The notes under the pieces are model-generated. The model was not told where the DNA came from, searched no databases, and saw nothing but the letters and a program-made list of their open reading frames with translations. Shown in pieces: positions 21,095 through 29,746 of a DNA stretch of 64,000 nt (position 1 is its first letter; the number at the start of each line of letters is the position of its first letter). A program made the translations under genes and the position numbers. Source of the stretch: Halobaculum marinum (GTDB lineage Archaea; Halobacteriota; Halobacteria; Halobacteriales; Haloferacaceae); the NCBI RefSeq assembly GCF_029338555.1, contig NZ_CP119989.1:248001-312000 (forward strand), read 5' to 3'.

Positions 21095-22393
21095 ATGACG
21101 AGCGACGACACCGACTACGGCTTCTGGACCCGCAGCGTGCACGAGGGCGCCGACCCCGACCCGGCGACGGGGGCACGAGCGCCGCCGATCCACCAGACGA
21201 CCTCCTACGTGTTCGACGACGCCGACCACGCGGCACGGCTGTTCGCACTCGAAGAGGAGGGGTACATCTACAGCAGGCTGCTCAACCCGACGGTCGCACG
21301 GCTGGGCGAACGACTCGCGTCGCTGGAGGGCGGCGTCGGCGCGGTGCCGACGAGTTCGGGGATGGCGTCGTTCGATCTGGCGAACTTCCTGCTCGCGTCG
21401 GCGGGCGACAACATCGTCTCCTCGTCGTCGCTGTACGGCGGCACCTACACCTACCTCACCCACACCGTCGAGCGCCGCGGCGTCGAGACGCGCTTCGTCG
21501 ACACGCTCGACTACGACGCCTACGCTGAGGCCATCGACGACGACACCGCGTACGTCCACCTGGAGACCATCGGCAATCCCGCGCTCGTGACGCCCGACAT
21601 CGAACGGATCGCCGACATCGCCCACGAGCACGACACGCCGCTGTTCGTGGACAACACGTTCGCGACGCCGTACCTGTGTCGCCCACTCGACCACGGCGCG
21701 GACCTCGTGTGGGAGTCGACGACGAAGTGGATCCACGGCTCCGGCTCCACCGTCGGCGGCGTCCTCGTCGACGGCGGCTCGTTCCCGTGGGGCGAACACG
21801 CCGACCGCTTCCCGGAGTTGGGCGCCGAGAACCCGGCGTACCACGGCGTCAACTTCGCCGAGCGCTTCGGCGAGGCGGCGCTCACCTACGCCGGGATCGC
21901 TCGCGGGCTCCGCGACCTCGGGAGCGCGCAGTCGCCGTTCGACGCGTGGGCGACGATGCAGAAGCTGGAGTCGCTCCCGATGCGAATGGAGCGCCACTGC
22001 GCGAACGCCCAGCACGTCGCCGAACACCTCGCGGACCACCCCGCCGTCGACTGGGTGACGTACCCGGGGCTGCCGGACCACGAGACGCACGCGGAGGCGT
22101 CGGAGTACCTCGACGGCGGCTACGGCGGGATGATCGCCTTCGGCCTCGCCGGCGGCTACGAGGCCGCCCGCGACACCGTCGAGAACACGGAGTTGGCGTC
22201 GCTGCTGGCGAACGTCGGCGACGCGAAGACGCTCGTGATCCACCCGGCGTCGACGACCCACCAGCAGCTCACCGAGGAGGAGCAGGTGGCCGCCGGCGTC
22301 ACCCAGGACATGGTGCGCCTCTCGGTCGGCGTGGAGAACCCCGAGGACATCGTCGCGGACCTCGACCAGGCCATCGACGCGGCGACGCGATAG
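21095..22393 (+). CDS. metY: O-acetylhomoserine sulfhydrylase-like PLP enzyme (copy 2)
   Basis: A 432-residue paralogue of the gene at 18389, with the same landmarks: PPIHQTTSYVF, PLP lysine at about residue 211 in [11 protein letters not shown], and [14 protein letters not shown]. Differences such as the SGSTVGG loop and a YHGVNFAERFG segment suggest it is the more canonical MetY, while copy 1 may have a different preference. It has its own promoter (CACTTAGC core at about 21061, ATG at 21095), so it can be regulated apart from metY1-metX. An 8-bp palindrome GTGTACAC lies between core and start. Confidence 0.9.
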   Translation: MTSDDTDYGFWTRSVHEGADPDPATGARAPPIHQTTSYVFDDADHAARLFALEEEGYIYSRLLNPTVARLGERLASLEGGVGAVPTSSGMASFDLANFLLASAGDNIVSSSSLYGGTYTYLTHTVERRGVETRFVDTLDYDAYAEAIDDDTAYVHLETIGNPALVTPDIERIADIAHEHDTPLFVDNTFATPYLCRPLDHGADLVWESTTKWIHGSGSTVGGVLVDGGSFPWGEHADRFPELGAENPAYHGVNFAERFGEAALTYAGIARGLRDLGSAQSPFDAWATMQKLESLPMRMERHCANAQHVAEHLADHPAVDWVTYPGLPDHETHAEASEYLDGGYGGMIAFGLAGGYEAARDTVENTELASLLANVGDAKTLVIHPASTTHQQLTEEEQVAAGVTQDMVRLSVGVENPEDIVADLDQAIDAATR

Positions 22394-22709
22394 GCTCCGC
22401 TCACGAAGGGGCTGACAGGCGGCCCTGTGACCCGTGAGACGACGTGGGTCGCGCGTCGGCGGTCGGGCCGCACACCCGCCTCGCCGCCGACGACAGTGCT
22501 CAGCGTCGCATCGGCGCGACTGGTTCCGGTATCCGACTTGAACCCTCGTGCGGGACCGGGGGCGCGCGTCGAGGGCGCGCGTCGAGGCCGCCCGTCGGGC
22601 CAGGATCGCCCGCGGCCCGTGTCGCTCGCCGCTCGGACCGAGGCACCCCATCCGGTCAGCCTCGCCCGCGGCGGCAACGCTTTACTGCCGGTCGACCGAC
22701 GCGTCGCGT
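22394..22709. other. 316-nt spacer between metY2 and the PPC gene
   Basis: No gene is supported. It contains a perfect 13-bp tandem duplication GGCGCGCGTCGAG at 22561-22586 and a CTTTACT promoter core at 22680-22686 serving the downstream gene. Confidence 0.5.
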
Positions 22710-23129
22710 ATGAACTACCGTGAGGTCGAGGTCGCCGGCGAGTACATGGCGAGCCTGGACAACGGCGCCGACTGGCGCGAAGAGATCGAGTCGCTCGCGA
22801 ACGAGGTGGAGGCGGACGCCGCGTGGTTCAACGCCATGGGCGCGGTGCAGGACGCGGAGGTGTGGTTCTACGACCAAGACGACCAGGAGTACCAGTCGGT
22901 GACGTTCGACGAGCCGTTGGAGGTCGCCGCCTGCGTCGGCAACGTCGCGCTGCTCGACGGCGAGCGGTTCGCCCACACCCACGCGGTCCTCTCGCGACGC
23001 AGCGGGCAGGCGCTCGCGGGCCACCTCGACGGCGGCACCGTGTTCGCGGGCGAGGTGTACCTCCGCGCGTTCGAGGAGCCGCTGGAGCGCGAACACGACG
23101 CGGTGACCGATCTGGACCTCTGGCTGTAG
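22710..23129 (+). CDS. PPC-domain (DUF296) DNA-binding-type protein
   Basis: A 139-residue single-domain PPC/DUF296 protein, the fold shared by plant AT-hook PCC proteins and many archaeal singletons. Visible are the His-containing motif FAHTHAVLSRR and GHLDGGTVFAGEVYLRAF; in relatives these His bind zinc in a trimer. There is no AT hook, so DNA binding is not assured. CTTTACT at 22680 lies 27 nt upstream of the ATG at 22710, supporting a leaderless start. Confidence 0.85.
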   Translation: MNYREVEVAGEYMASLDNGADWREEIESLANEVEADAAWFNAMGAVQDAEVWFYDQDDQEYQSVTFDEPLEVAACVGNVALLDGERFAHTHAVLSRRSGQALAGHLDGGTVFAGEVYLRAFEEPLEREHDAVTDLDLWL

Positions 23130-23178
23130 TCGGCGGGTCGGGGGCGAGTGACCGGCCCCGAGACCGGATTGACGAACC

Positions 23179-23184
23179 CTTATG
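23179..23184 (+). promoter_or_regulatory. TATA-like core upstream of polC
   Basis: CTTATG is centred about 27 nt before GTG codons at 23205 and 23210, and 135 nt before the polC ATG. It predicts a message with a leader of about 107 nt ahead of polC. Confidence 0.45.
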
Positions 23185-23209
23185 ACCCTGCCCCGCTCAC
23201 CGACGTGAC

Positions 23210-23320
23210 GTGCATCGACGACCCCGACACGCGAGCCGAGGCGGTGCCCACGACGGCGCCGTGACCCCGGTTCCGGGGTCGTCACCGACGACCGCAGCGA
23301 CCGCGGAGGCGACGCGATGA
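23210..23320 (+). CDS. Possible 36-codon leader ORF overlapping the polC start
   Basis: A frame from GTG at 23210 runs without stop to TGA at 23318-23320, overlapping the polC ATG as ATGA. It encodes a basic, Pro/Ala/Thr-rich 36-residue peptide. It lies at the position expected for a leaderless start from the CTTATG core. A second GTG at 23205 opens a different 19-codon frame ending at 23264, so which, if either, is translated is unclear. Composition is unlike a stable haloarchaeal protein, so a regulatory uORF is the more likely role. Confidence 0.3.
   Translation: MHRRPRHASRGGAHDGAVTPVPGSSPTTAATAEATR
23263..23280 (+). promoter_or_regulatory. Perfect hairpin in the polC leader
   Basis: GACCCCGG and CCGGGGTC pair around a TT loop, 37 nt before the polC ATG and just before its ribosome-binding site. 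Confidence 0.45.
23305..23309 (+). promoter_or_regulatory. Shine-Dalgarno site of polC
   Basis: GGAGG (within GGAGGCGA) lies 7 nt before the ATG at 23317, one of the few strong ribosome-binding sites in this mostly leaderless window. Confidence 0.55.
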
Positions 23321-26300
23321 GACCCGACGACGAGCGCTACTTCACCCGGATCGAGGACCGACTCGACGAGGCGTTCGAGCGCGCCGAGGCCGCCAAGCAG
23401 CAGGGGAAAGACCCCGAGACGGAGATCGAGATCCCCGTCGCCCGCGACATGGCCGACCGCGTCGAGAACATCCTCGGCATCCCCGGCGTCGCCGAGCGCG
23501 TCCGCGAACTGGAGGAGGACTACTCCCGCGAGGAGGCCGCCCTGGAGTTGGTGACCGACTTCGTGGAGGGCACCGTCGGCGACTTCGACTCCCGCGCGGG
23601 GAAGATCGAAGGCGCAGTGCGGACGGCGGTCGCCCTGCTGACGGAGGGGGTCGTCGCCGCGCCCATCGAGGGCATCGACCGCGTCGAACTCCTGGAGAAC
23701 GACGACGGCACGGAGTTCATCAACGTGTACTACGCCGGCCCGATCCGCTCTGCGGGTGGGACCGCGCAGGCGCTGTCCGTGCTCGTGGGCGACTACGCTC
23801 GCGCCCTGCTGGGCATCGAAGAGTACCGCGCTCGCGACGAAGAGATCGAACGCTACGCCGAGGAGATCGGCCTGTACGACAAGGAGACGGGGCTCCAGTA
23901 CACGCCGAAGGACAAGGAGACGAAGTTCATCGCCGAGCACATGCCGATCATGCTGGACGGCGAGGCGACGGGCGACGAGGAGGTGTCCGGCTTCCGCGAC
24001 CTCGACCGCGTCGACACCAACAACGCCCGCGGCGGGATGTGCCTCGTGCTCGCGGAGGGGATCGCGCTCAAGGCCCCGAAGATCCAGCGCTACACCCGCC
24101 AACTCGACGAGGTCGACTGGCCGTGGCTCCAAGACCTCATCGACGGCACGTACTACGACGACGGCGGCGACGAGGCGGACGACGGCACCGACGACGCTGA
24201 GACCGACGCCGACGAGGGTGAGGAGGACGCGGACGACGGCGAGACCGAGGAGGAGCCGACCGGGTCGACGCGGGCCGAGCCCTCGAAGAAGTTCCTGCGC
24301 GACCTCATCGCGGGGCGCCCCGTCTTCGGGCACCCCTCGGAAGCGGGCGGGTTCCGCCTGCGTTACGGTCGCGCGCGCAACCACGGCTTCGCGACCGCGG
24401 GCGTCCACCCGGCGACGATGCACATCGTCGACGACTTCCTCGCGACTGGGACCCAGATCAAGACCGAGCGCCCCGGGAAAGCCGGCGGCGTCGTCCCCGT
24501 CGACTCCATCGACGGGCCGACGGTCAGGCTGGCGAACGGCGACGTGCGCCGCATCGACGACCCGAAGGAGGCGCTGGAGGTTCGCAACGGCGTCGAAGAG
24601 GTGCTCGACCTCGGCGAGTACCTCGTCAACTTCGGCGAGTTCGTCGAGAACAACCACCCACTCGTCCCCGCTGGCTACGTCCGCGAGTGGTGGGAACAGG
24701 ACATCGCGGCCGCGGGCGCCGACCTCCAGGCGCTGGAGGACGACCTCACCATCGACCTCGACGACCCCGACGCGGAGACGGCGCTCGCGTGGGTCGGCGA
24801 GTACGACGCGCCGCTGCACCCGGCGTACACCTACTGCTGGCACGACATCAGCGTCGACGAGTACGACGCCGTCGCCGACGCCGCCGCGGCGGGCGAGGTG
24901 ACCGGCGACCTGCTCGTCGTCGAGAACACCGACACCGTGCGGCGCGCGCTGGAGAAACTGCTCGTCGAACACAGCCAGACCGAGGACGCGCTCCGGATCC
25001 CCGACTTCCGCCCGCTCCTCCGGCAACTGGGCGTCACCGACGGCCTGCGCCGCGAGTGGGAGCGCGACGACCTCTCGGCGGAGGCGACCGAGTGGGACGA
25101 CGGAGAGAACGCGATTCGGGCGGTGAACGAGGTCGTCGACTTCGCAGTGCGCGAGCGCGCCCCGACCCGCATCGGCAACCGGATGGGCCGCCCGGAGAAG
25201 TCCGAGAGCCGCGACCTCTCACCCGCAGTGCACACGCTGTTCCCGATCAAGGAGTTGGGTGGCAGTCAGCGCTCGATGGGCGAGGCCGCCCGCAACCGCA
25301 CGGACAAGGGGAAGGGCGTGTACGACGTGCTCGTCGGTGAGCGCGAGTGCCCCGACTGCGGCGAGCACACGTTCAAGTGCCTGTGTCCGGACTGCGGTTC
25401 GCACACCGAACCGTACTACGAGTGCGACGACTGCGGCACGGTCTGTGAACCCGACGAGTCCGGGCGCGTCGAGTGCCCGCGCTGTGAGTGGGAGGTGGAG
25501 AGCCCCGACTGGCACACGATCCACCTCAACGACGAGTACTGGGACGCCCTGGGGGCGACCGACGAACGCGAAGCCTCATTCGAGATTCTGAAAGGCGTCC
25601 AGGGGTTGTCCTCCTCGAACAAGACGCCCGAACCGATCGAGAAGGGCGTGTTCCGCGCGAAACACGGCGTCACGTCGTTCAAGGACGGCACCGTCCGCTA
25701 CGACATGACCGACCTCCCGGTCACGTCGGTCCGTCCGGAGGAACTCGACGTGACCGTCGACCACTTTCGAGAACTGGGGTACGAGACGGACATCGACGGC
25801 GAACCGCTCGTCCACGACGACCAGCTCATCGAGCTGAAAGTGCAGGACATCGTCCTCTCGGACGGCGCCGCCGAGCACATGATGAAGACGGCGGACTTCG
25901 TCGACGAACTGCTCACCGACTTCTACGACCTGGACCCGTTCTACGAGGTGAACGAGCGCGACGACCTCGTCGGCGAGTTGGTGTTCGGGATGGCGCCCCA
26001 CACCAGCGCCGCGGTCGTCGGGCGCGTGGTCGGGTTCACGAGCGCGGCGGTCGGGTACGCACATCCGTACTTCCACGCCGCAAAACGCCGGAACTGCTTC
26101 CACCCGGAGACGAAACTGTGGTACCGCGACGAGGACGGCGAGTGGCACTACGGTCGGATCGACGAGTTCGTCGAGGACCGACTGGACGACCCCGCAGCGG
26201 ACGACTTCGGGACGCTCGTGTCGGAACTCGACGGCGACGTGTTCGTCCCGTCGCTGACCGACGACGGTGAGGAGGTACTGCGCCCGGTCGACGCGGTGTC

Positions 26301-28368
26301 GAAGCACGTCGCACCAGAACACATGGTTCGCGTGGAGACACGGAGCGGTCGGGAGATCACGGTGACACCCGACCACGAGATGCACGTCTTCGACGAAGGG
26401 GCGATCGAGACGAAGCTCGCGAGAGACGTGACCGAGGACGACCACGTGGTCAAGCCCTCGCGACTCGACGGCGTCGACCCGGACGGAACGAAGACGTTCG
26501 ACCTCCTCGCGGAGTTCGTCAGCTCGGAGACGATCGACAACGAGCGGTTGATGATCAAGGGGTTGGAGAAGGATGCGCTCTACGACCTGTTCAGCGACCG
26601 ACTCGCGCCGCAGTGGGATGGTCAGTTCTACCCGCTGAAGAGCACCGCCGAGTATCTCGGGCTCTCGAAGAAGGGACTCAGCAATTACCTCTACCGGGGG
26701 AGCCTCCCGGCGGAACTTCTGTTGGAGTTCTTCGACTCGACGGAGTCGATGCTCGAATTCGTTCCAACGGACGCGAAACTCGGCGTGAAGCGGGACTCGG
26801 TCGAGATCGACAGACACGTCGAATTGAACGAACGGACGGCGACACTCCTCGGCTACTACGCCGCCGAGGGGTTCACTCGCGCACAGGAGACGCCGAAGGG
26901 GACGATCCACCAGACGACGATCTGTGGAACCGAGGACCAGGCCCGAGACTTCTACGTAGAAACCCTGCGCGAGGAGTTCGGTGCCGACCCGTACCGTGAG
27001 AACGAGGCGAAGGTGACCGCGTCCGGTCGACTGCTCCGCGTGTTCTTCGACAGCGTCCTCGACACCGGGACGTCCGCGGAGACGAAGCGCGTACCCCAGT
27101 GCGTCTTCGATGCCGACGAACGAATCGTCGAGGCGTACCTCAGTGGGTATTTCAGTGGCGACGGAACCGCCGAATCGAACGCGGCAGTCGTCTCGGCGAC
27201 GACCGTGAGTCGAGAGCTGAAAGAGGACCTGCTCGCGTTGCTGTCACGGCTCGGGGTCGTCGGTCGTGTCGACATCGAGGCCCCGGTGCCGCTCCACACG
27301 AAGTTCCCCGACTACTACGACGTCGACGACCCGACGATGTCGGCTCGAAGCTACGTTCTCCGTGTCACCTCCGAAGACGCGGTCGCGTTTGCCGAGCGTG
27401 TCGGCTTCCACTTGGACCGGAAGGAGGAACGCCTACGCGAGCAGATCCAGACCAGAGCGACGACGCCGCGTCGCGCGTTCGACGGGGGTGGCGAGGACGC
27501 GCTCGTCGAGGCCGTCGCCACTGTCGAGTACGTCGAGGCGGACACCGAGCACACGTACTGCCTGACCGTCGAGGGAACCCACTCGCTCGTCGCGAACGAC
27601 CTGTCTCAAAAGCAATGCGACGGCGACGAGGACTGCGTCATGCTGCTCATGGACGGTCTGCTCAACTTCAGCAAGTCGTTCCTGCCGGACAAGCGGGGCG
27701 GGCAGATGGACGCCCCACTGGTCATGTCCTCGCGCATCGACCCCTCCGAGATCGACGACGAGGCGCACAACATGGACATCGTCCGGCAGTACCCCCGCGA
27801 GTTCTACGAGGCGACGCTGGAGATGGCCGACCCCGGCGAGGTCGAGGACCGCATCCAACTCGGCGAAGACACCCTCGGCACCGACGACGAGTACCGCGGC
27901 TTCGACCACACCCACGACACGACCGACATCGCGCTCGGCCCCGACCTCTCGGCGTACAAGACGCTCGGGTCGATGATGGACAAGATGGACGCGCAACTCG
28001 CGCTCGCCCGCAAACTCCGCGCCGTCGACGAGACCGACGTGGCCGAGCGCGTCATCGAGTACCACTTCCTCCCGGACCTGATCGGGAACCTCCGCGCGTT
28101 CTCCCGGCAGGAGACGCGCTGTCTCGGCTGTGGCGAGAAGTACCGCCGGATGCCGCTGACGGGCGACTGCCGCGAGTGCGGCGGCGACATGACGCTCACC
28201 GTCCACCAGGGGTCGGTGAACAAGTACATGGACGTCGCGCTGGAGGTCGCCACGGAGTTCGGCTGCCGCGAGTACACCATCCAGCGGCTAGAGATCCTCG
28301 AACGCTCGCTGGAGTCGGTGTTCGAGAACGACAAGAACAAGCAGGGCTCTATCGCGGACTTCATGTGA
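23317..28368 (+). CDS. polC: DNA polymerase D large subunit DP2, interrupted by an intein
   Basis: A 1683-residue precursor of the catalytic subunit of the archaeal replicative polymerase PolD. Without the intein the mature protein is about 1176 residues, normal for DP2. The N-terminal regions are continuous; a haloarchaeal Asp/Glu-rich insert occupies about residues 279-314. Zinc-binding Cys clusters lie at about 678-723 (four CxxC pairs) and 1602-1622 (CLGCGEKY...CRECGG). The catalytic motif NCDGDEDCV, whose aspartates bind the metal ions, is split by the intein between N926 and C1434. The start at 23317 has a strong Shine-Dalgarno site. The small subunit DP1 is not in this window. Confidence 0.95.
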   Translation: MRPDDERYFTRIEDRLDEAFERAEAAKQQGKDPETEIEIPVARDMADRVENILGIPGVAERVRELEEDYSREEAALELVTDFVEGTVGDFDSRAGKIEGAVRTAVALLTEGVVAAPIEGIDRVELLENDDGTEFINVYYAGPIRSAGGTAQALSVLVGDYARALLGIEEYRARDEEIERYAEEIGLYDKETGLQYTPKDKETKFIAEHMPIMLDGEATGDEEVSGFRDLDRVDTNNARGGMCLVLAEGIALKAPKIQRYTRQLDEVDWPWLQDLIDGTYYDDGGDEADDGTDDAETDADEGEEDADDGETEEEPTGSTRAEPSKKFLRDLIAGRPVFGHPSEAGGFRLRYGRARNHGFATAGVHPATMHIVDDFLATGTQIKTERPGKAGGVVPVDSIDGPTVRLANGDVRRIDDPKEALEVRNGVEEVLDLGEYLVNFGEFVENNHPLVPAGYVREWWEQDIAAAGADLQALEDDLTIDLDDPDAETALAWVGEYDAPLHPAYTYCWHDISVDEYDAVADAAAAGEVTGDLLVVENTDTVRRALEKLLVEHSQTEDALRIPDFRPLLRQLGVTDGLRREWERDDLSAEATEWDDGENAIRAVNEVVDFAVRERAPTRIGNRMGRPEKSESRDLSPAVHTLFPIKELGGSQRSMGEAARNRTDKGKGVYDVLVGERECPDCGEHTFKCLCPDCGSHTEPYYECDDCGTVCEPDESGRVECPRCEWEVESPDWHTIHLNDEYWDALGATDEREASFEILKGVQGLSSSNKTPEPIEKGVFRAKHGVTSFKDGTVRYDMTDLPVTSVRPEELDVTVDHFRELGYETDIDGEPLVHDDQLIELKVQDIVLSDGAAEHMMKTADFVDELLTDFYDLDPFYEVNERDDLVGELVFGMAPHTSAAVVGRVVGFTSAAVGYAHPYFHAAKRRNCFHPETKLWYRDEDGEWHYGRIDEFVEDRLDDPAADDFGTLVSELDGDVFVPSLTDDGEEVLRPVDAVSKHVAPEHMVRVETRSGREITVTPDHEMHVFDEGAIETKLARDVTEDDHVVKPSRLDGVDPDGTKTFDLLAEFVSSETIDNERLMIKGLEKDALYDLFSDRLAPQWDGQFYPLKSTAEYLGLSKKGLSNYLYRGSLPAELLLEFFDSTESMLEFVPTDAKLGVKRDSVEIDRHVELNERTATLLGYYAAEGFTRAQETPKGTIHQTTICGTEDQARDFYVETLREEFGADPYRENEAKVTASGRLLRVFFDSVLDTGTSAETKRVPQCVFDADERIVEAYLSGYFSGDGTAESNAAVVSATTVSRELKEDLLALLSRLGVVGRVDIEAPVPLHTKFPDYYDVDDPTMSARSYVLRVTSEDAVAFAERVGFHLDRKEERLREQIQTRATTPRRAFDGGGEDALVEAVATVEYVEADTEHTYCLTVEGTHSLVANDLSQKQCDGDEDCVMLLMDGLLNFSKSFLPDKRGGQMDAPLVMSSRIDPSEIDDEAHNMDIVRQYPREFYEATLEMADPGEVEDRIQLGEDTLGTDDEYRGFDHTHDTTDIALGPDLSAYKTLGSMMDKMDAQLALARKLRAVDETDVAERVIEYHFLPDLIGNLRAFSRQETRCLGCGEKYRRMPLTGDCRECGGDMTLTVHQGSVNKYMDVALEVATEFGCREYTIQRLEILERSLESVFENDKNKQGSIADFM
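26095..27615 (+). mobile_element. PolC intein with LAGLIDADG homing endonuclease
   Basis: A 507-residue in-frame intein (precursor residues 927-1433). It opens with Cys1 (CFHPETKLW, block A), has block B TPDH at 1017-1020, two DOD endonuclease motifs (LLGYYAAEGF near 1177-1186 and YLSGYFSGDG at 1274-1283), and block F HTYCLTVEGTHSLV. It ends LSQKQ, followed by extein CDGDED. The C-terminal residue is therefore Gln rather than Asn and the penultimate one Lys rather than His; C-terminal Gln is known for archaeal PolII inteins. Both endonuclease motifs keep an acidic residue, so the endonuclease may be active. Between A/B and the DOD motifs a TAEYLGLSKKGLSNYL stretch looks like a DNA-binding helix-turn-helix. 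Confidence 0.93.
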
Positions 28369-28414
28369 GCGAGCGCGACGCCACACCTACCCCACTCCGC
28401 GCCGAACGTCGCCC

Positions 28415-28822
28415 ATGCCCACCAGCGACGCCTGCCGCGCCGAAATCGAACGCCTCCACGACTGCTTCGTCGCGTGGTTCACGGGGCACGCCACCGACGA
28501 CGAGTTCGGCGCTGTCGCCGACGCCCTCCACCCGGCGTTCGAGATGGTCACGCCCGACGGCGCGCGCCGCGACCGCGCCGCTGTGTTGGACTCGATCCGA
28601 GGGGGACACGGACGCACCGACCCGGGGTCGTTCGACATCGACATCCGGAACGTCGAGGTCGTCCACACGGTCGATGACCGCGCGACCGTCCGCTACGAGG
28701 AGTGGCAGGAGACGCCCGACGGGACGACCGGGCGGGTGAGCACAGCCCTGCTTCGCGAGGCCGCCGACGCCCCCGGCGGACTCGTGTGGCTCGACCTCCA
28801 CGAGACGTGGATCGAGCGGTGA
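28415..28822 (+). CDS. SnoaL/DUF4440-like NTF2-fold protein
   Basis: A 135-residue protein with the secondary-structure order of the NTF2-like superfamily: N-terminal helices (EIERLHDCFVAWFTG), ALHPAFEMVTPDGARRDRAAVLDSI, then beta strands ending in LVWLDLHETWIE. Family members are small-molecule-binding or enzyme-like (DUF4440, SnoaL), and no specific activity can be assigned. It starts 46 nt after polC with no obvious promoter, so it may be co-transcribed with it. Confidence 0.75.
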   Translation: MPTSDACRAEIERLHDCFVAWFTGHATDDEFGAVADALHPAFEMVTPDGARRDRAAVLDSIRGGHGRTDPGSFDIDIRNVEVVHTVDDRATVRYEEWQETPDGTTGRVSTALLREAADAPGGLVWLDLHETWIER

Positions 28823-28982
28823 CCGGAAGCGGCAGGAGCGTTCCGATTCGGGCCGCCCTCCAGCGATCGTCGTTCGATCGACGCTCGGACGACAACCGAC
28901 AGACACCGACCAACGACGTGGGTCGAACCCGGACAGCGATCCTGTGACATCGCTTACCAGTCGGCGGCGCGTACCGGGTGGT

Positions 28983-29291
28983 ATGGCGAGTGAGCAACGC
29001 GGTGAGCGAACGGAGCTGGCCGACATCTCGGCGGGACAGCCGGTGTACGACGCCGACGGCAACGAACTCGGGACGGTCCGCGGCGTCGACGACGCCGGGT
29101 TCTACGTGCTCGCGGCCGAGGGCGCCGCCACGGTGACGCTCGACGAGGCGCGCGAGGTCTTCGGGAGGGCGTCGGTGATGTGGCGGTGTTGGGCGTGCGG
29201 CGCGATGGGGCGCATCGAGGGCGGTCTGCCGTCGCAGTGCCCGGACTGCGAGGCGCCGCGCGAGGACCTGTACTACTGGGCCGAGGACTGA
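28983..29291 (+). CDS. Zinc-ribbon (rubredoxin-like) haloarchaeal protein, copy 1
   Basis: A 102-residue two-part protein. Residues 12-60 are a small beta domain (GQPVYDADGNELGTVRGVDD) resembling a PRC-barrel-type fold; the C-terminal third is a zinc ribbon: MWRCWACGAMG then CPDCEAPREDLYYWAED. The rubredoxin/rubrerythrin-like four-Cys knuckle ending in YYWAED is a haloarchaeal signature I associate with DUF7130 from memory. A CTTACC promoter core at about 28954 precedes the ATG at 28983. The next gene is a clear paralogue. Confidence 0.8.
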   Translation: MASEQRGERTELADISAGQPVYDADGNELGTVRGVDDAGFYVLAAEGAATVTLDEAREVFGRASVMWRCWACGAMGRIEGGLPSQCPDCEAPREDLYYWAED

Positions 29292-29401
29292 TCGCTGGTC
29301 GGCGGCGCCGTCGTCGGTCGACGCCACACTGGCTGGACGGCCGTTCTCAGGGGGCGAGAGCACCCGGCGCGCTTAGTCTCTCGCCCGACAAACTGACGGC
29401 C

Positions 29402-29695
29402 ATGAGCGAGGAGCGACCGCCGGTCGGACTCGGCCAGCGCGTGTTCACAGAGTCGGGACGAGTCATCGGCACCGTCCGCGGCTTCGACGAACACGGCGTG
29501 TACGTGACGACGCTTGAGGGCATCCGCTCGCTGTCGATCGAACACGAGCGCGCCGGCCACGAGTTCGGCGAGGGCGAGTTGATGTGGCGGTGTTCCGACT
29601 GCGGGGAGATGGGCGACCTCGACGACGGCATCCCCGAGACGTGCCCGAACTGCGACGGTCCCCGCGAGCACATCTACTACTGGACCGAGGACTGA
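29402..29695 (+). CDS. Zinc-ribbon (rubredoxin-like) haloarchaeal protein, copy 2
   Basis: A 97-residue paralogue of the gene at 28983 with the same architecture: beta domain (GQRVFTESGRVIGTVRGFDEHG) and zinc ribbon MWRCSDCGEMG then CPNCDGPREHIYYWTED. The two share the spacing of all four Cys and the terminal YYW-ED, so they arose by tandem duplication. It has its own CTTAGTC promoter core about 30 nt upstream. Electron transfer or a zinc-dependent structural role is possible; neither is shown. Confidence 0.8.
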   Translation: MSEERPPVGLGQRVFTESGRVIGTVRGFDEHGVYVTTLEGIRSLSIEHERAGHEFGEGELMWRCSDCGEMGDLDDGIPETCPNCDGPREHIYYWTED

Positions 29696-29746
29696 CCCGG
29701 CGCGGTCGACCGAACCGCTCTTTTCACCCCGTCGCCACCGCGGAGC

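Noticed and set aside
22520-22560. GGTTCAAGTC on the minus strand resembles a tRNA T-loop
   Set aside because: The flanking bases do not form a T stem and no acceptor, D or anticodon arms can be drawn, so it is not a tRNA gene.
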